Shown in pieces: positions 20,546 to 31,800 of a DNA stretch of 64,000 nucleotides. This DNA is from Emiliania huxleyi CCMP1516 (Eukaryota; Haptophyta; Isochrysidales; Noelaerhabdaceae), in NCBI RefSeq assembly GCF_000372725.1, contig NW_005199045.1, positions 18,785 to 82,784 on the forward strand, read 5' to 3'. Every line of letters begins with the position of its first letter. The first letter of the stretch is position 1. Both the position numbers and the translations under genes were made by a program. A model generated the notes under the pieces. It was not told the DNA's origin and made no database searches. It saw only the letters and a program-made list of their open reading frames with translations.

Positions 20546-21121
20546 ATGGAGCGCCCCTCGTTGCTTTCACCTCTCAACGGCGACGAGAAGCGGCTCACTA
20601 CGGTGCCTCAGCGCACAGTGTCGCTCCTCTGTGAGACTGACGCAAAACAGGCCAGCGTTCAGTTGCTCAAGCGCCAGGCACTCGGCGTTTGGCACGCCGA
20701 CGCCCTGTCCGACGTTGAGAATGCCATTGGCGACCTGCACTTCTGGCCAACGACCTGGTCGAAGGACCCTCGCAGCCATGACTACGACATGCAGCGCCTC
20801 GGACGGTCCAAGCGGCTCGACAATCGCGAGCGCTTCGAACTCTTCCGATTTGTGGTTGGCAATGGCGCATCACCCGCTCTGGCCGTCGAACTCCTTGCCG
20901 CGTCGGAAAGCCTGCCAGACACGTTCGCCATAACCCAAATGGAAAACCTCGTGAAGAAGGCTGCTGAAGGCAGCTTCTCGAAGTATAAGGCATACATCAT
21001 GGCGGACCGCAAGTGGGCCCCGGTCTTTTGCGTGCCAGAGCAGAAGCCTCTGCCTCTTGGAGAGTACTGCCCATACGAAGACGCTCGCAAGGTGCTTGCA
21101 CGGCAGAAGAAGCGCCAATAG
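20546..21121 (+). CDS. Unknown protein of 191 residues
   Basis: From the ATG at 20546 (MERPSLLSPLNGDEK) an uninterrupted frame runs to a stop after ARKVLARQKKRQ. It is a well-mixed, soluble-looking protein (DALSDVENAIGDLHFWPTTW, NRERFELFRFVVGNGASPAL, MADRKWAPVFCVPEQ) with a basic end and less GC bias than its neighbours. I do not recognise the family. Less biased base use, flanking CCTCTGAGG repeats and a divergent partner ORF raise the possibility that it belongs to a mobile element, but no transposase motif is visible. Confidence 0.6.
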   Translation: MERPSLLSPLNGDEKRLTTVPQRTVSLLCETDAKQASVQLLKRQALGVWHADALSDVENAIGDLHFWPTTWSKDPRSHDYDMQRLGRSKRLDNRERFELFRFVVGNGASPALAVELLAASESLPDTFAITQMENLVKKAAEGSFSKYKAYIMADRKWAPVFCVPEQKPLPLGEYCPYEDARKVLARQKKRQ

Positions 21122-21897
21122 GCCGGCTTGCTGGTGTCCGATGGAGGCCGCCATCGCTTAGAGTCGCATGTGGAGCGCCACCGCCACCGTGGGCGATGAT
21201 CGCTGCCGCCAGCCCGCAGTGCATCCTCCGTTCCTAAATGCATCGTAGTCATCTCCGCCGAGGGCGGCGTCCCATGTCGTCGTTCATGTCACTGCCACGC
21301 TACCTCGCATTCAGTGCCGTGCCGTGAGCGCGGCCTGTGCTACGTGTGTGAGCGTGCCCACGGTGTGAGTGGCGGCCTGCTGTTGCGCGCACTCTTGTGT
21401 CGTGTGTGTGTGTACAGAGACCACGCGCCAAGCCAGCGCACATGCTAAGCGCACTGCGTTGTCTGTTTATGAGCTCTCTAGAGCATGGTCGTTCCTAAAG
21501 GCGCAGCTAGGCGCAGCTAGGCGCAGCCGACACATGGGATGGACATGGCAAGCACATGCGACATGGCATGAACAGGGCAGGCACGATTCGCGCATCTCGA
21601 CACACGACTGCACAGGCGACACTACGTCGCGCAAGGGTGCAGCGGCTGTGGTCACGCACATCGCGCCCGATCCCTCCTCCTAACGCGACGCCAGCTAAGG
21701 CATCAGTGCATGCATCGCTCTCCCTGTCCGCGCGGGTGCGCCGGTCGGGCGCTGGTGGGGCGCCGTCCTACGACCGGCGAGCCCCGGCAGAGGGGTGGAG
21801 CTCTCTACTGAGCCGCCTTCCCCGACGGCGGCGGACCGGCCCGGGCGCCACGGCGCCGCAGAGGCGGCAGCGGGGACGGCGTCAATGATGGCGTGCC
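21122..21897. other. Intergenic region, nothing recognised
   Basis: Short simple repeats (GGCGCAGCTA repeated near 21498-21525, ACATGG repeats near 21530-21570) but no supportable gene. Confidence 0.5.
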
Positions 21898-22746
21898 TCA
21901 GAGGCCGCCGGTCGATGCGTACGTCTTGCTCGAGTTGACCCCGCGCGAGGTGCCTGGCGATGACAGCCAGCGGTTGCGCAGCTCGAGGAGGCGCAGAACC
22001 ACGAAGATGTGGCGCGCCTCGTTCATGTGCCGCAGTGTGTGCTTCGATCGGGCGAGCCAGGCGAAGGCCTGAGAGCTGAGATGAGTGGGTGGGTGCGGTG
22101 CGAGGCTCGACGCCTGCTGTGAGTGCAGGGTGCGGCTCGACATCGCCTGCTCCGCCGCCTCAGTGTTCGTGCTCTTGTGCAGCAGCTCACACTTTTTGGG
22201 ATTGCAGTACTTCGCGCAGAACTTGGAGTCGACGTGGTTCCTGGCAGGGGCGCGGGCGTGTCATTGTACGAGGTGCTACTTAGCATACGAGCGGCAGGTG
22301 GTGCTAGGCTGGCCGGAAGTGGAAGCGATCGACGACGATCATCATCGACTTGAGCAGCCACTCAGCAAAGGTCGAGCCTTTGTGAGGTATCCGGCATGGG
22401 CCGTAGCTAGGGAGGGGCTTCGCTGCCTGAGGCACGCAGAGTGCCCACTCTGCACGTTACGCTTGCACAGCGACCGATGGTCCATGATGCGCTCGACCAT
22501 GTAGACGTTCTTTTCTGCCGCATCGAGCGGCGCATTCGGGCTCTCGGCGTCAGCCGCAGCCACTGCTTCTGCCTCGGCCCGCTCCTGCTCCGCCCGGCTG
22601 CGGGTGAAGTACCCCCGGCCGCCGCCGCCGCCGCCGCCGCCTCTGCCGTCGCCGCCGTCGCCGCCGTCGTCGCCGCCGCCGCCGCCACTGCCGCCACCAC
22701 CGCCGCTATCGGCAGTGTCGCGGGCCTTCCCGCCAACGCCTCCCAT
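21898..22746 (-). CDS. KDZ/zisupton-like transposase-derived short gene
   Basis: Four exons (22467-22746, 22314-22377, 22114-22240, 21898-22068) join in frame to 213 residues. All three introns are GC-AG and 89, 73 and 45 nt long. The N-terminus is Gly-rich; then follow VYMVERIMDHRSL, MMIVVDRFHFRNHVDSKFC, AKYCNPKKCELL, NTEAAEQA, ARSKHTLRHMNEARHIF and LLELRN. The D-x-FH-x2-NH ... C-x3-C-NP ... NTE-x2-EQ ... M-N ... LRN layout is that of the C-terminal catalytic end of KDZ-type DDE transposases (recalled, not searched). The bulk of such a transposase is missing, yet the splicing is clean and the frame intact. It is either a relic or a domesticated fragment. Confidence 0.6.
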
Positions 22747-22796
22747 GCAAGCACCAGCGCTAGCGCCGCGGGCGCGCTTTAACCACCTCTCAGGAC

Positions 22797-23114
22797 TTGT
22801 CGGCCGGGACGCCTTCGGAGTCGTCGGACGGGTCGCCCTCCGAATACGAAACGGAGTCCGAGGTGGAGAAGCCCCCCAAGTACACTTGCTCCCTCTGCAG
22901 CGAAAAGGGGCACACGGCCTACAAAACTCCTCGGAATGGCAAGAAGTCGATTCACGAGGAGCGGTACATCAGCTGCATGCAACCACCGCATGCACGGGCA
23001 ACTTTGGGCGAGCGACAAGGGCCCGGCGCCGCCGATTACTGGGGGCAAGGGCAAGGGCAAGGGCAAGGGCAAGGGCAAGGGCAAGGGGCGCGGGTAAGCG
23101 AAAAGTCGGGGTAA
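22797..23114 (+). CDS. Zinc-knuckle-like ORF with Gln/Gly repeat, unknown
   Basis: The frame starts at an ATG 50 bp from the oppositely oriented KDZ-like gene and runs 105 codons. It has an acidic serine-rich start (SESSDGSPSEYETESEVEK), then YTCSLCSEKGHTAYK, which is C-x2-C-x4-H without a clear fourth ligand, and ends in tandem GQ units made by GGGCAA repeats (23042-23090). In another frame the same repeat reads GK units, so an intron between knuckle and repeat is possible. Such knuckles bind nucleic acid and often belong to transposable elements. Confidence 0.4.
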   Translation: MSAGTPSESSDGSPSEYETESEVEKPPKYTCSLCSEKGHTAYKTPRNGKKSIHEERYISCMQPPHARATLGERQGPGAADYWGQGQGQGQGQGQGQGARVSEKSG

Positions 23115-23463
23115 TCCATCGCGATCGAGCCCGAGACCTTCTCTTCGACCTTCTCGCGGGACCGTGACCTTCTCGGGAGGTGGTGGCCATACAACATGTC
23201 ACACGAGGTCGAACGATGTTCCCGCGTCTTTCCTTTCTTCAGATGTCTGTGTTTTAAGTGTGTGGATCTCGCGATGGTTGCAACTGAAAAGACCTCCAAG
23301 CCCTGGGAGCCCTCCCCCTACTGTAATAATAATAACGGGCACCTCTACCAGGAGATGGGTAAAAAGGAACAGGTTCCCACCCGTGCGATCTTTGTGCATG
23401 CGGGGAGGGGTCTTTGTGGCTTGTGGGGGGTGGTCGGCGCACGGCGGCTAGCCGGGGTCGCAG

Positions 23464-23487
23464 CCCAGGATGCGCGCGCATCCTGGG
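23464..23487. other. 24-bp perfect palindrome
   Basis: CCCAGGATGCGC is followed directly by its reverse complement GCGCATCCTGGG. There is no loop. It lies between genes, about 500 bp beyond the 3' end of Rab1. Confidence 0.85.
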
Positions 23488-23980
23488 TTGCTTCATGCAT
23501 CTTGGGCCGACGCGGACCAGCGACCAGCTGAGGCGGCCCGTAAAGCCGTACCGGGCGGCGAGACGGGCGAGCCGCGAGCGCGCCGAGCGAGCGCGGTGAC
23601 CGGTGTGAGTGTGAGCGGTGTGCCGTGTGCGGGGTGTGCGCGGCCCGGCCTGCCCCGGCCGCCCGCGCCAGCCGTAATTTTTGGCGCCCTTGAGAATAAA
23701 CAAAACCCCGAGTGTAAGTGAGAGAGAGCGCGTGAGAGTCGTCGGTGCCTCGGATCTCGCCGAGCTCGAGCGAGAGAGCGACACCGGAGAGAGCAGAGAG
23801 AGAGAAGCGGGGAGTGCCAGCGCAGACACTCTCCGGACACGCGCGACCCCTCTCGCACGAGCAAGGGGGGGGGGGGGGGGTGCCCCCTAAGAGGATGCAG
23901 AGAGGGCTGCTAGCGGGAAGGGGCCAGGGCGGCAGCAGCGGCGTATAAGCGCAAAGGAGGGCGGCGCGCACGGCGGCACA

Positions 23981-25488
23981 TCAGCAGCAGCCGCCCTGCG
24001 AGCTGCCCTCGCCGTCGAGGGAGCGGCCGGTGCCGTAGCCGGTCGTGTTTGTCTGCGTGAGCATCTTGCTCTTGATCTCGGAGGAGATGAGCAGGAAAGC
24101 CGTGTCGACGAACGCGCCTGGCGAACGTGTCGCGTGGACGCGTCGGCGGCGCGTCCCGTGGGCTGTGTCGCGTGGGCTGCGTCGCGGGCGCGGCGGTGCG
24201 GGCGGAGACGCTCAAGGCCGTGGTGAGGTCTTGCAGGCCGGAGGCGGTGGGACGGAATGGCGAGTGACGGAGCGGGAAGGTGCTCGGTGGTCCCGGGAGT
24301 CTCTCGGAGACGCCTCCGGAGTCTCGGAAGCGTCTCTGGAGCGTCTCGGAAGCGTGCGCGGACCCGTCTTCGCCGACGCCTCGAGGAACTGGACGCCGAG
24401 CTCGTCCGCAAAGTTCTTGCCCTCCTGCTTCTGCACGGCGCGCAGCTCGTTGTCGTCGGCGAGGTCCGCCTTGTTGCCTGCGGCGGCCGGGGTGCGGGGC
24501 GCTGAGCCGGACCAGCCGCGCAGGCTTGTTGGGAGGGCGTCACGAGGTGGAGGAGAGAGGCGAGGGGGGAGAGGGGAGAGGGGAGAGGGGAGAGGGGAGA
24601 GGGGAGCGAGAGCGAGGAGAGAGGGGTGGGGAGGGCAGGAGTGGAGAGGAGAGGAGGCAAGAGGAGAGGCGAGGCGAGAGGGAGAGGCGAAAAGAGACGT
24701 GAGAGGAGAGAGGAGAGAGGAGAGCAGAGGAGGCGAGGAGAGGAGAGGAGAGAGGAGAGGAGAGGAGAGGAGAGGAGGAGAGATGGGAGGGGAGGGGAGG
24801 AGGTAGAGAGAGGCGAGGGGAGCGGCGCGCACCGACAAGCAGCTTGTTGACGTTCTCCCGCGCGTACTTGTCAATCTCCTTGAGCCACCGCTTCACGTTG
24901 TTGAACGACTCCCGGTTGGTGATGTCGTACACGACGATGATGCCGTGGGCGCCGCGGTAGTACGTGCTGCTGATCGTCCGGAAGCGCTCCTGCCCCGCCG
25001 TGTCCCAGATCTGCAGCTTTATGTTTTTACCATCGAGCTGCACTGTGCGGATCTTGAAATCCACTCCAATCGTACTGATGTACGAGTCGGTCCATTTGTC
25101 GTCCTGGGGCCGAGCAGGGCGAGGCTTGGCGCGGGGTGCGCGGGGGTCGCGATGCCGCGTGCGGAGCTCTGCTGCAGAGCAGGTGACGCGCCGCAGCGGT
25201 GAGGACTGTCTGCCGCAGAGGCGAGGGCCGCCCAGCGTGCGGTGCGGCGCGCGCACCGCGAAGCGCAGCAGCAGGCAGGATTTTCCGACACCCGAGTCGC
25301 CAATCAGCACGAGGATGAAGAGGTAGTCATCTGGGGGAGGGGATGTATGCTGTGAGCGCACAAGCCGCCCGTCTGCGGCCCGCCGGCTGCGCCGCGAGTG
25401 CCGTCCGCCCTGGGCGCCGCCGCGGGGGCGCGCACGCGCAAGGGGGGGAGGGAGGGGGTCGGGGAGCACGCGCACAGTCGGGTTTCAT
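23981..25488 (-). CDS. RAB1: Rab1-type small GTPase
   Basis: Five exons (25488-25476, 25330-25257, 25103-24833, 24477-24364, 24117-23981) encode a 202-residue protein. It contains the P-loop GDSGVGKS, switch [13 protein letters not shown], switch [14 protein letters not shown], the Rab motifs [15 protein letters not shown] and ESFNNVK, the guanine-binding NKAD and SAK motifs, and a C-terminal GGCC for double geranylgeranylation. MKPDYDYLF at the start, split across a 13-nt first exon, matches the Rab1/Ypt1 start. Rab1 directs ER-to-Golgi vesicle traffic. All four introns are GT-AG and lack the direct repeats seen in neighbouring genes; the intron 24478-24832 holds a long purine minisatellite. 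Confidence 0.95.
24540..24815. repeat. GAGGGGAGAGG purine minisatellite in a Rab1 intron
   Basis: Nearly pure G/A on the plus strand for about 275 bp with GAGGAGAG- and GGGGAGA-type units. It lies within the intron 24478-24832 of the Rab1 gene. Pyrimidine-rich on the transcribed strand. Confidence 0.9.
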
Positions 25489-27603
25489 GAAACGCCTCGA
25501 CGCCGGCGGCGCGTCGGTGTGTCGCGCCGGCGTACGCCGAAAAGGAGGAGGTGGAGGAAAAAAAGTCCTCGGCGCGCAACTTTAAGAGGCGATCTTTCCG
25601 AATCGTGTCGGTCCTTCGAACACGCCGTACGCCACCCTAGGGTTCGGCACGTATTTTCCATCCTCCGCCATTTTGTCTTGATGGTCCTTTCCTCCGTCCG
25701 TCGCCGCAAAGTGTGTGAACTGGTGTGAGACGTCAGCTGTTGTGAGTCGCAACAAAATGTGGAAGGTCCAGTCCGCGAGGCACACCGTCGAGTTTGTGCC
25801 AGCCGCGGCGTCGCCCGTCTCGCTGGGACGGCTCGACGGCATGCCTCGCTGTGTCTCGCGGCGGCAGGCCACGCTCGAGCCCGAAGAAGGAGGGTAAACA
25901 CACAAAAAGTATTATCCGAAGCGTGTTGGGGCGCGGACGGCTTGTTGGCGAGCCAAATTGGTTATGTCCGAGGCGCTGCGCTGGCTCAGAGCGAGTTTGC
26001 GCTGCGCTAGGCTCACAGTACACCATGCAGAGTACACAAACGACGAGAGTGTGCTGCGTCTGAACCACACACAGCGTGTCCCGCTCCATAGTTTCTCTTC
26101 TTATCCGTTACCATGTAGAGCAAGGTCGAGGGCGGGCCCTCTCGGGCTCGGGCCGCCCTCTCGCCCGCACCTCTGCGGGGCTTGCACGTGGCAGCGGCGG
26201 CTCAAGATCCCAGCGATCTCGAGTTCTTCACGCTATCCACTGCGCCGCGGCTTCGCCGCGCCCATCCAAGCCCAGGGCTTGGTTTGCTGATACCCGCATC
26301 TCGCTCTGCGCATCTCTGAGGCTACCCGCGCGCCGACTGCTACGCGCGCGGCGAGAGGCGCACCCCATCGGCGGCGACCATTGCGGCGGGGTGGTTTCGC
26401 GTACGAAGCGACGATGGCACGACCACCTCCCTGCATCAAAGACCAGGCAAGGAGGGGCCTTCTCGTGTTCCGCGGGGAACAGGAGGTCTCCCGGCATGAG
26501 CAGCTACGGGAGGAAGGCAGCCCCTTCGAGGTTGGCAGGCGAGAGTCTGCGGGGCTCGCAAGCCGAGTCTCAGCCACACGCCCCCCGCACCTGTACTCCA
26601 CCAATCTCAAGGTGAAGAGATCTTATCGGCCAGACGGGCAGGGCAGGCGGGCAGGCGGGCGGGGTCTCTCGCGGCCTCTCCCCCCTTCCCCTTCCCACTG
26701 CGCTCTGTTGGTTCCTCTATCCATCTACAGCGAGGGTGGTGGTACCCAAAACCCGCCATAAAAACGGTATGGCGGTGGAGTGCTCTCTACTGCCGCGGCG
26801 CCCCTGTCGGTTCGGAGGCGCCCGGCGGCCGCGCGCTTGGTGCCGACGTCGACCGGCTGCTCTCGCGGCGCCGAGACGTGCCGCTTTGGTCACGTCTCGC
26901 GCGCTGCGAGGTGTCTTTTGGCATGTGAGCGCTGGCTAGAGACGCCAGGAAGCTTGTCTTCCATGTCTGCGGCCGGGGGGAGGCGAGCGGGCGGGCACGC
27001 CAGGCTCGGCGACGCTCTGCGCGGGTCTTCGAGCTCGCAGCCCGCGACGAGCCAGCATGGCTCGTCGCTCGACGGGAGCCTGCTCAGAATGCTCTCGGCA
27101 TTCTGGACAGCCTCGCCAAGCTCTCTGGAAAGGTCCGCAGGGCCAGGGCGGGCCGTATCGGGCGCGATGGCGCGCTCAGAGTACCATGCCTACGAGCTCT
27201 CCGATCGGGCCGCCGGCAGCGGGCTTGCGCGGCGCGCCGCTCGACGGCAGGCTGCTCCCCACCCTTCCAACAGTGTCTTTTGCCTCGCTTCTATCGCTGC
27301 AACCGCCTCCGGGGGCCGGCGCCGGCCGCCTCGCTTCGCCAGCGCTGCCTACGCCTACGACACGCGCATCGGCTCGCCGCCCGCGTCGCCTGCGGCGGGC
27401 CCGCGTGGCGCGCCGCTCGTCGGGAGCGTGCTCAGCAGGCTGTGCAGCGCAGCCTGACTCACTCAGAGCGCCGCTGATGCGGCGTGGGGCCGGCGGCGGC
27501 GCTGCTGCCGCGCACGCTGCGCTGTGGGCGTCACCATCGTGTCCTCGCCGCGTCGCCGACGCCCCTTGCCGCTCGCGGCTGCCCTGCCCTTCCCTGCCAT
27601 CGC
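25489..27603. other. Region without a confident gene
   Basis: A minus-strand 29-codon frame upstream of Rab1 (stop at 25582; MAEDGKYVPNPRVAYGVFEG) could be an upstream ORF of the Rab1 transcript or an exon of another gene. On the plus strand, 26945-27457 has frames that repeat the phrase GAPLDGRLL / GAPLVGSVL / GSSLDGSLL three times, which hints at a repeat protein spread over exons, but I cannot connect them. Nothing else is supportable. Confidence 0.3.

Positions 27604-27692
<89 letters not shown>
27604..27692. repeat. (CA)n microsatellite
   Basis: About 43 uninterrupted CA units, followed by an AT-rich island. Confidence 0.95.
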
Positions 27693-27695
<3 letters not shown>

Positions 27696-28236
27696 TAATC
27701 ATTGGGTAATAATTATTAATTATTAATCATCGGGCGGCGGCGCGGCGCGGCGGCGGGCGGCGCGAGGCGGCGGCGCGGCGAGGCAGCGGGCGACGCAGGG
27801 AGGGGCGGCGCGGCGGCGGGGGGGGGGGGGGTATTACTTATTTGTTAACTAGCTGAGGGGCTCGCTAAACGCTCGCCGAGCTCTCCATGCTGTACAACAC
27901 CACCTCCTCACTAATCGTCAGGGGCGCGGAGAGCGCAGTGCACTGCGGTGAGGCTGCGCCGCGGGGGCTCGCCCCCTGCACCGCGCTCAGAGCGGCGTAG
28001 GGGGGAGAGGGCGGTCGGTGGCGGCGGCGGCGAGGCGCGAGGCGGTGGCGGCGGTGGTGCGGGCGGCGGGATGACAGGGGAGGCGGCGGGATTGACAGGG
28101 GAGGCGGCGGCCACGAGCGGAGCGGCGCGAGAAGGGGGGGGGGCGGCGGCGAGGCGCCGGTGAGCGAGGCGCCCGCGCCATCAGAGGGACGCGCCGCTGC
28201 GAGATGGAGGGCGGCGGTGACGGAGGCGAGGCGCGA

Positions 28237-28280
<44 letters not shown>

Positions 28281-28789
28281 ACGGCGGCACCGAGTCTCGG
28301 TGAGCGGCGGCGGGAGGAGGAGCAGCGGCGGCGCTCGCTCGCTGTTGACGGGAGCGCTTTTGAGCCTGGGAGCCCATGCCACTGCGACCGGCGTGCCCGG
28401 GAACGGAGATCGCGCGCGCGCCGCCACTCACGACGCGCGCGCGATCTTCGCGGAGTCGGGTCCCCAGAGGGAAGCGGTCTTCTCGGCCGACGTCCAGCGG
28501 CGCGCAAGGAAGCAGGCGCAGCGGAGGCGGCCTAGCACCGGCTCGGCGCCGTCCGGCTTGCGCTGCCCGCGAGCCGCGTCCTGAGCCTCGGCAGCGCGCT
28601 GCGCGGCGCGGCGCTCGCGCCGCTGCTGTGCCGAGAGCGGCATGATGGTTCGCCAGCTGAAGCTCGAGACTCCTCGGTACCACGAGTTCCTCCGGTCACG
28701 GGGATAAACGGCGGAGGACGGGGGCCTTATATCTTTAGATTAATTATTAATTAATAATCATCGGGCGCCGGCGGGCAGAAGATTCCATT
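27693..28789. other. GC-rich simple-repeat block bracketed by similar AT-rich islands
   Basis: TAATTATTAATTATTAATCA at 27709-27728, continuing into TCGGGCG, resembles TTAATTATTAATTAATAATC at 28740-28759, also continuing into ATCGGGCG. Between them are GGC-rich runs (28225-28280), poly-G and no convincing protein. The two islands could mark the ends of an inserted block. Confidence 0.45.
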
Positions 28790-28872
28790 TCAGTGTATGT
28801 GGCTCTTACGAACATACCCGTAGGTGAACTGCTGACAGGGTTTGCGATGAGGAGCGATCCGAACGTGGTATT
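28790..28872. repeat. Dispersed 85-bp repeat, copy at 28.8 kb
   Basis: About 83 bp (CAGTGTATGTGGCTCTTACG ... GATCCGAACGTGGTATT) nearly identical to 41680-41766. A 17-bp piece (GACAGGGTTTGCGATGA) recurs inverted at 48133-48149. Confidence 0.85.
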
Positions 28873-28879
28873 CGGGTGA

Positions 28880-31800
28880 TTAGATCACTACCGCCGAGGG
28901 CCAGCGAGCCACGAGGCCTTGCACGGTGAGAGCCAGCTGGGCCGAAGCCGCGGTCGAGGGAGCGGCAGCGGCTGCCTCAGTCCCAAGGAGCCGCCCCACC
29001 ACGTGCGCCGCGATGGCGCGCGCCGACGGCTCGTCAAAGATGAGCGTCGGCGCGAGGGCGGCGCCCGTGGCCTCTCGGAGGCGGCTCACGGCCTCTGTAG
29101 CTCCGAGCGAGTCGATGCCCGCCTCCATGAGCGGCGTGTCGGCGGTGAGGCCGCCTGCGCCGGTGAGGCCCTCCAGCACCGACAGCACGGCCGCCTCGAC
29201 GTGCGGCTGGCGCGCCGCGGGAGGCAGCCGCGAGAGTGCCCTGCCCATCTCGCTCTCCACCGCTGGCACGGCGGCGGCGGTGGCGGCGGCCTCGTGCGAC
29301 GGCGCAAAGGCGGAGAGCGCCTTTGGCACGACCGGGAGCAGGCCGAGGAAGCGGCTCCAGTCGACGAGGAGCAGCATCTCCACCGCGGGGCCGGCGGCGC
29401 CGAGGGAAGACGCCAGGGCGGGGGCAGCCTCGGCCATGGTGATCAGTCCAAAGCCGGACGCCTGTATCCGCGCGTTGATTGACTCCTCCGCCGCCATGCC
29501 AACCTCGCCCCACGGGCCCCACTGCACCGACGAGGAGGCGAGGCCGCCAGCACGCCGCAGCGCGCTCGTGGCGTCGAGGCAGCAATTGGCAGCTGCGTAG
29601 TTGGCCTGGCCAGCGCTGCCGAGCAGGGCCGCCACCGACGAGAAGAGCACGCACGCCTCGAGCGGCGAGGCGGCGCTCGCTCGCTGCAGGACCCAGCCGC
29701 CGACCGCCTTGGGAGCATACACGCGCCGGAAGGCCTCCGCCGTCTGGGAGCGGAGCAGGCCGTCTGCTAGCACGCCCGCCGCGTGCCACACGCCAGCGAG
29801 CCGCGCGCCACCATCGCCGCCAGCAGACGCCCAAGCAACCAAGCGTCGCACCTCCGCCTCCTCGGCCGCGTCGCACGCCGCAGCCCGCACCGCGCAGCCA
29901 GCCAGCGAGGCGAGGCGAGCGCTCTCTGCCGGCGCCACCCGCCCGCCCCGAGAGGCGAGGACCAAGCCCGCCGCCCCTCGATCGCCGAGCCACTTGGCGA
30001 CGAGCAAGCCGACGCCGCCTGTGCCGCCCGTCAGCAGCTGGAGGCCGCCCACGCCCCTCGAGCCCTCTGGCGGCGCGTCGAGACGGCTCAGCCGCGGCAC
30101 CCTCGCCCCGCCGTAGCTGGCCACGGCCTCCGGCTCGGTCGGCGGCAGCGCCGAGGCCACCGCCACCAGCTCCGCCGCCGAGAGTCCGGCGCCGTCGACG
30201 TGCGAGAGGCGGCTGCCCGGCGCCTCGGCTCTCGCCGTGCGGGCGAGGCCGAGGAGGCCGGCGTGCGAGGGGCACACGCGTGCGGCGGCGCTGCAAGGCT
30301 GCGATCCGCCGCTACTGAGCAGCCACGCAGGGAGAGGCTGCGAGGCAGGCTGCGAGAGCACGAAGCGGAGGGCCGCCTCGACCGCAGGCAGCGCCGAGGC
30401 CTTGGAGGCGGTGGCGAGCGCGACGGTGGCGGCGCCGGCCTCGAGCGGGAGAGGCGCGGTTGGGAGTGAGATGACCGGCCTGGCGTGGGCGCCGAGGACG
30501 AGCGTGGGCGGTGCAGCAGCCGGGGCAGCGACGAGCGGGACGAACTCGGTGACGTAGCTGTGAGAGCGAGCAGCAGCCTCTACACTCGCAGCAGCCGCCT
30601 CGGCGCTTGGAGCAGCCGCGCGCCACGCGAAGCGGCGGCGGGCGTAGGCGAGTGGTGGCGGGCTGCTCGGGGTGAGAGACGGAGGTGCCGCCTCGAGCAC
30701 GGCGTGGGTGATGGTGCCGCCTGCGCCGAACGAGCTCACGCCGCCGAGCCCTCTCTCTGCGATGGAACTAGGCATTGCAGTAAGTTGCGCTGGCACCACC
30801 CCAGCCGTGGTACTTGCCATGACCGCCGATACGTGCGGGTTCATCTTGCACAGCTGTGCATTTGGCGGGGCCTGTCCCGTCATCAGCTCCAAGGTCAGGC
30901 ATGCCAAGCCGCATGCACCCGCCGCGGGCTCGCCGTGCCCATAGTTGGCCTTGCTCGAGCCGATTAAGACCGGAGCAGCTTCTGGCCTTTGCGCCAGCAC
31001 CGCAGCCGCCAGCGAGCGCACCTCAATCGGGTCGCCGAGCGGCGTACCGGTTCCGTGCGCCTCATAGGCTGAGAGCGCCCCCGGCAGGGTCGAAGCGTCA
31101 GCCAGAGCCGCCGCTACGAGTTGCCGCTGCGCCTGGCCGTTGGGAGCCGTGAGCGAGGCTGACCTGCCGTCTTGCTGCACCGCACTGCCACACCAGACCG
31201 GCACCGATGCACCGTCAGCTGCCTGGATCGCCATTGCGTAGCATCCCTCGCCGCGCGCGTAGCCGTCCGCGCGAGCGTCGAAGGTGTGGCAGCGGCCCTT
31301 TGCAGAGGTCATGCCAGCCATGGCAAAGGCCGCGCTAACGCCCCGTGAGAAGACCATGTTGACGCCGCAAGCAAGCGCCTGCTCGCACTCCGCGCTCTGC
31401 ACTGATCGTGCCGCGTAATGCGCCGCCACCAGCCCGCTCGAGCAGGCCGTGTCGATGCTGAGGCACGGGCCCTGCAAGCCAAGCGCAAACGAGACGCGCC
31501 CGCACGTCATCGAGCACCCAACCGCGGTTGCCGCATACACACTCCCGGCCTGCTTGCTCTGCTGAAAGACCTCCTGATACTCGGGCGCCCACATGCCGAG
31601 AAAGACGCCGGTGAGCGAGCCAAGCAGGCCCGCCTTGGCAAGGCCGCACCCGTGCAGCGCCTCGTACCCACCCTCGAGCGCCAGCCGCTGAGCCGGGTCC
31701 ATCGCCGCAGCTTCTGCGGGCGAGATTCCAAACAGGGCGTTGTCAAAGAGATCCGCGTCCCGCAGGAAGCCACCGTGGCGCTGCCGCTCAAGCAGCTGCG

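Noticed and set aside
22342-22540. Chromodomain in the phrase VYMVERIMDHRS
   Set aside because: The start resembles a chromodomain, but the next spliced exons continue into VVDRFHFRNH and other KDZ-like transposase motifs rather than a chromodomain core.
27604-27692. Proteins rich in Thr-His or Cys-Val encoded across the CA repeat
   Set aside because: They are only translations of a dinucleotide microsatellite on both strands.
29034-30318. Long Arg/Ala-rich frames antisense or out of frame to the polyketide synthase
   Set aside because: They are shadows of a GC-rich gene. Only the minus-strand frame contains the KS, KR and ACP motifs.
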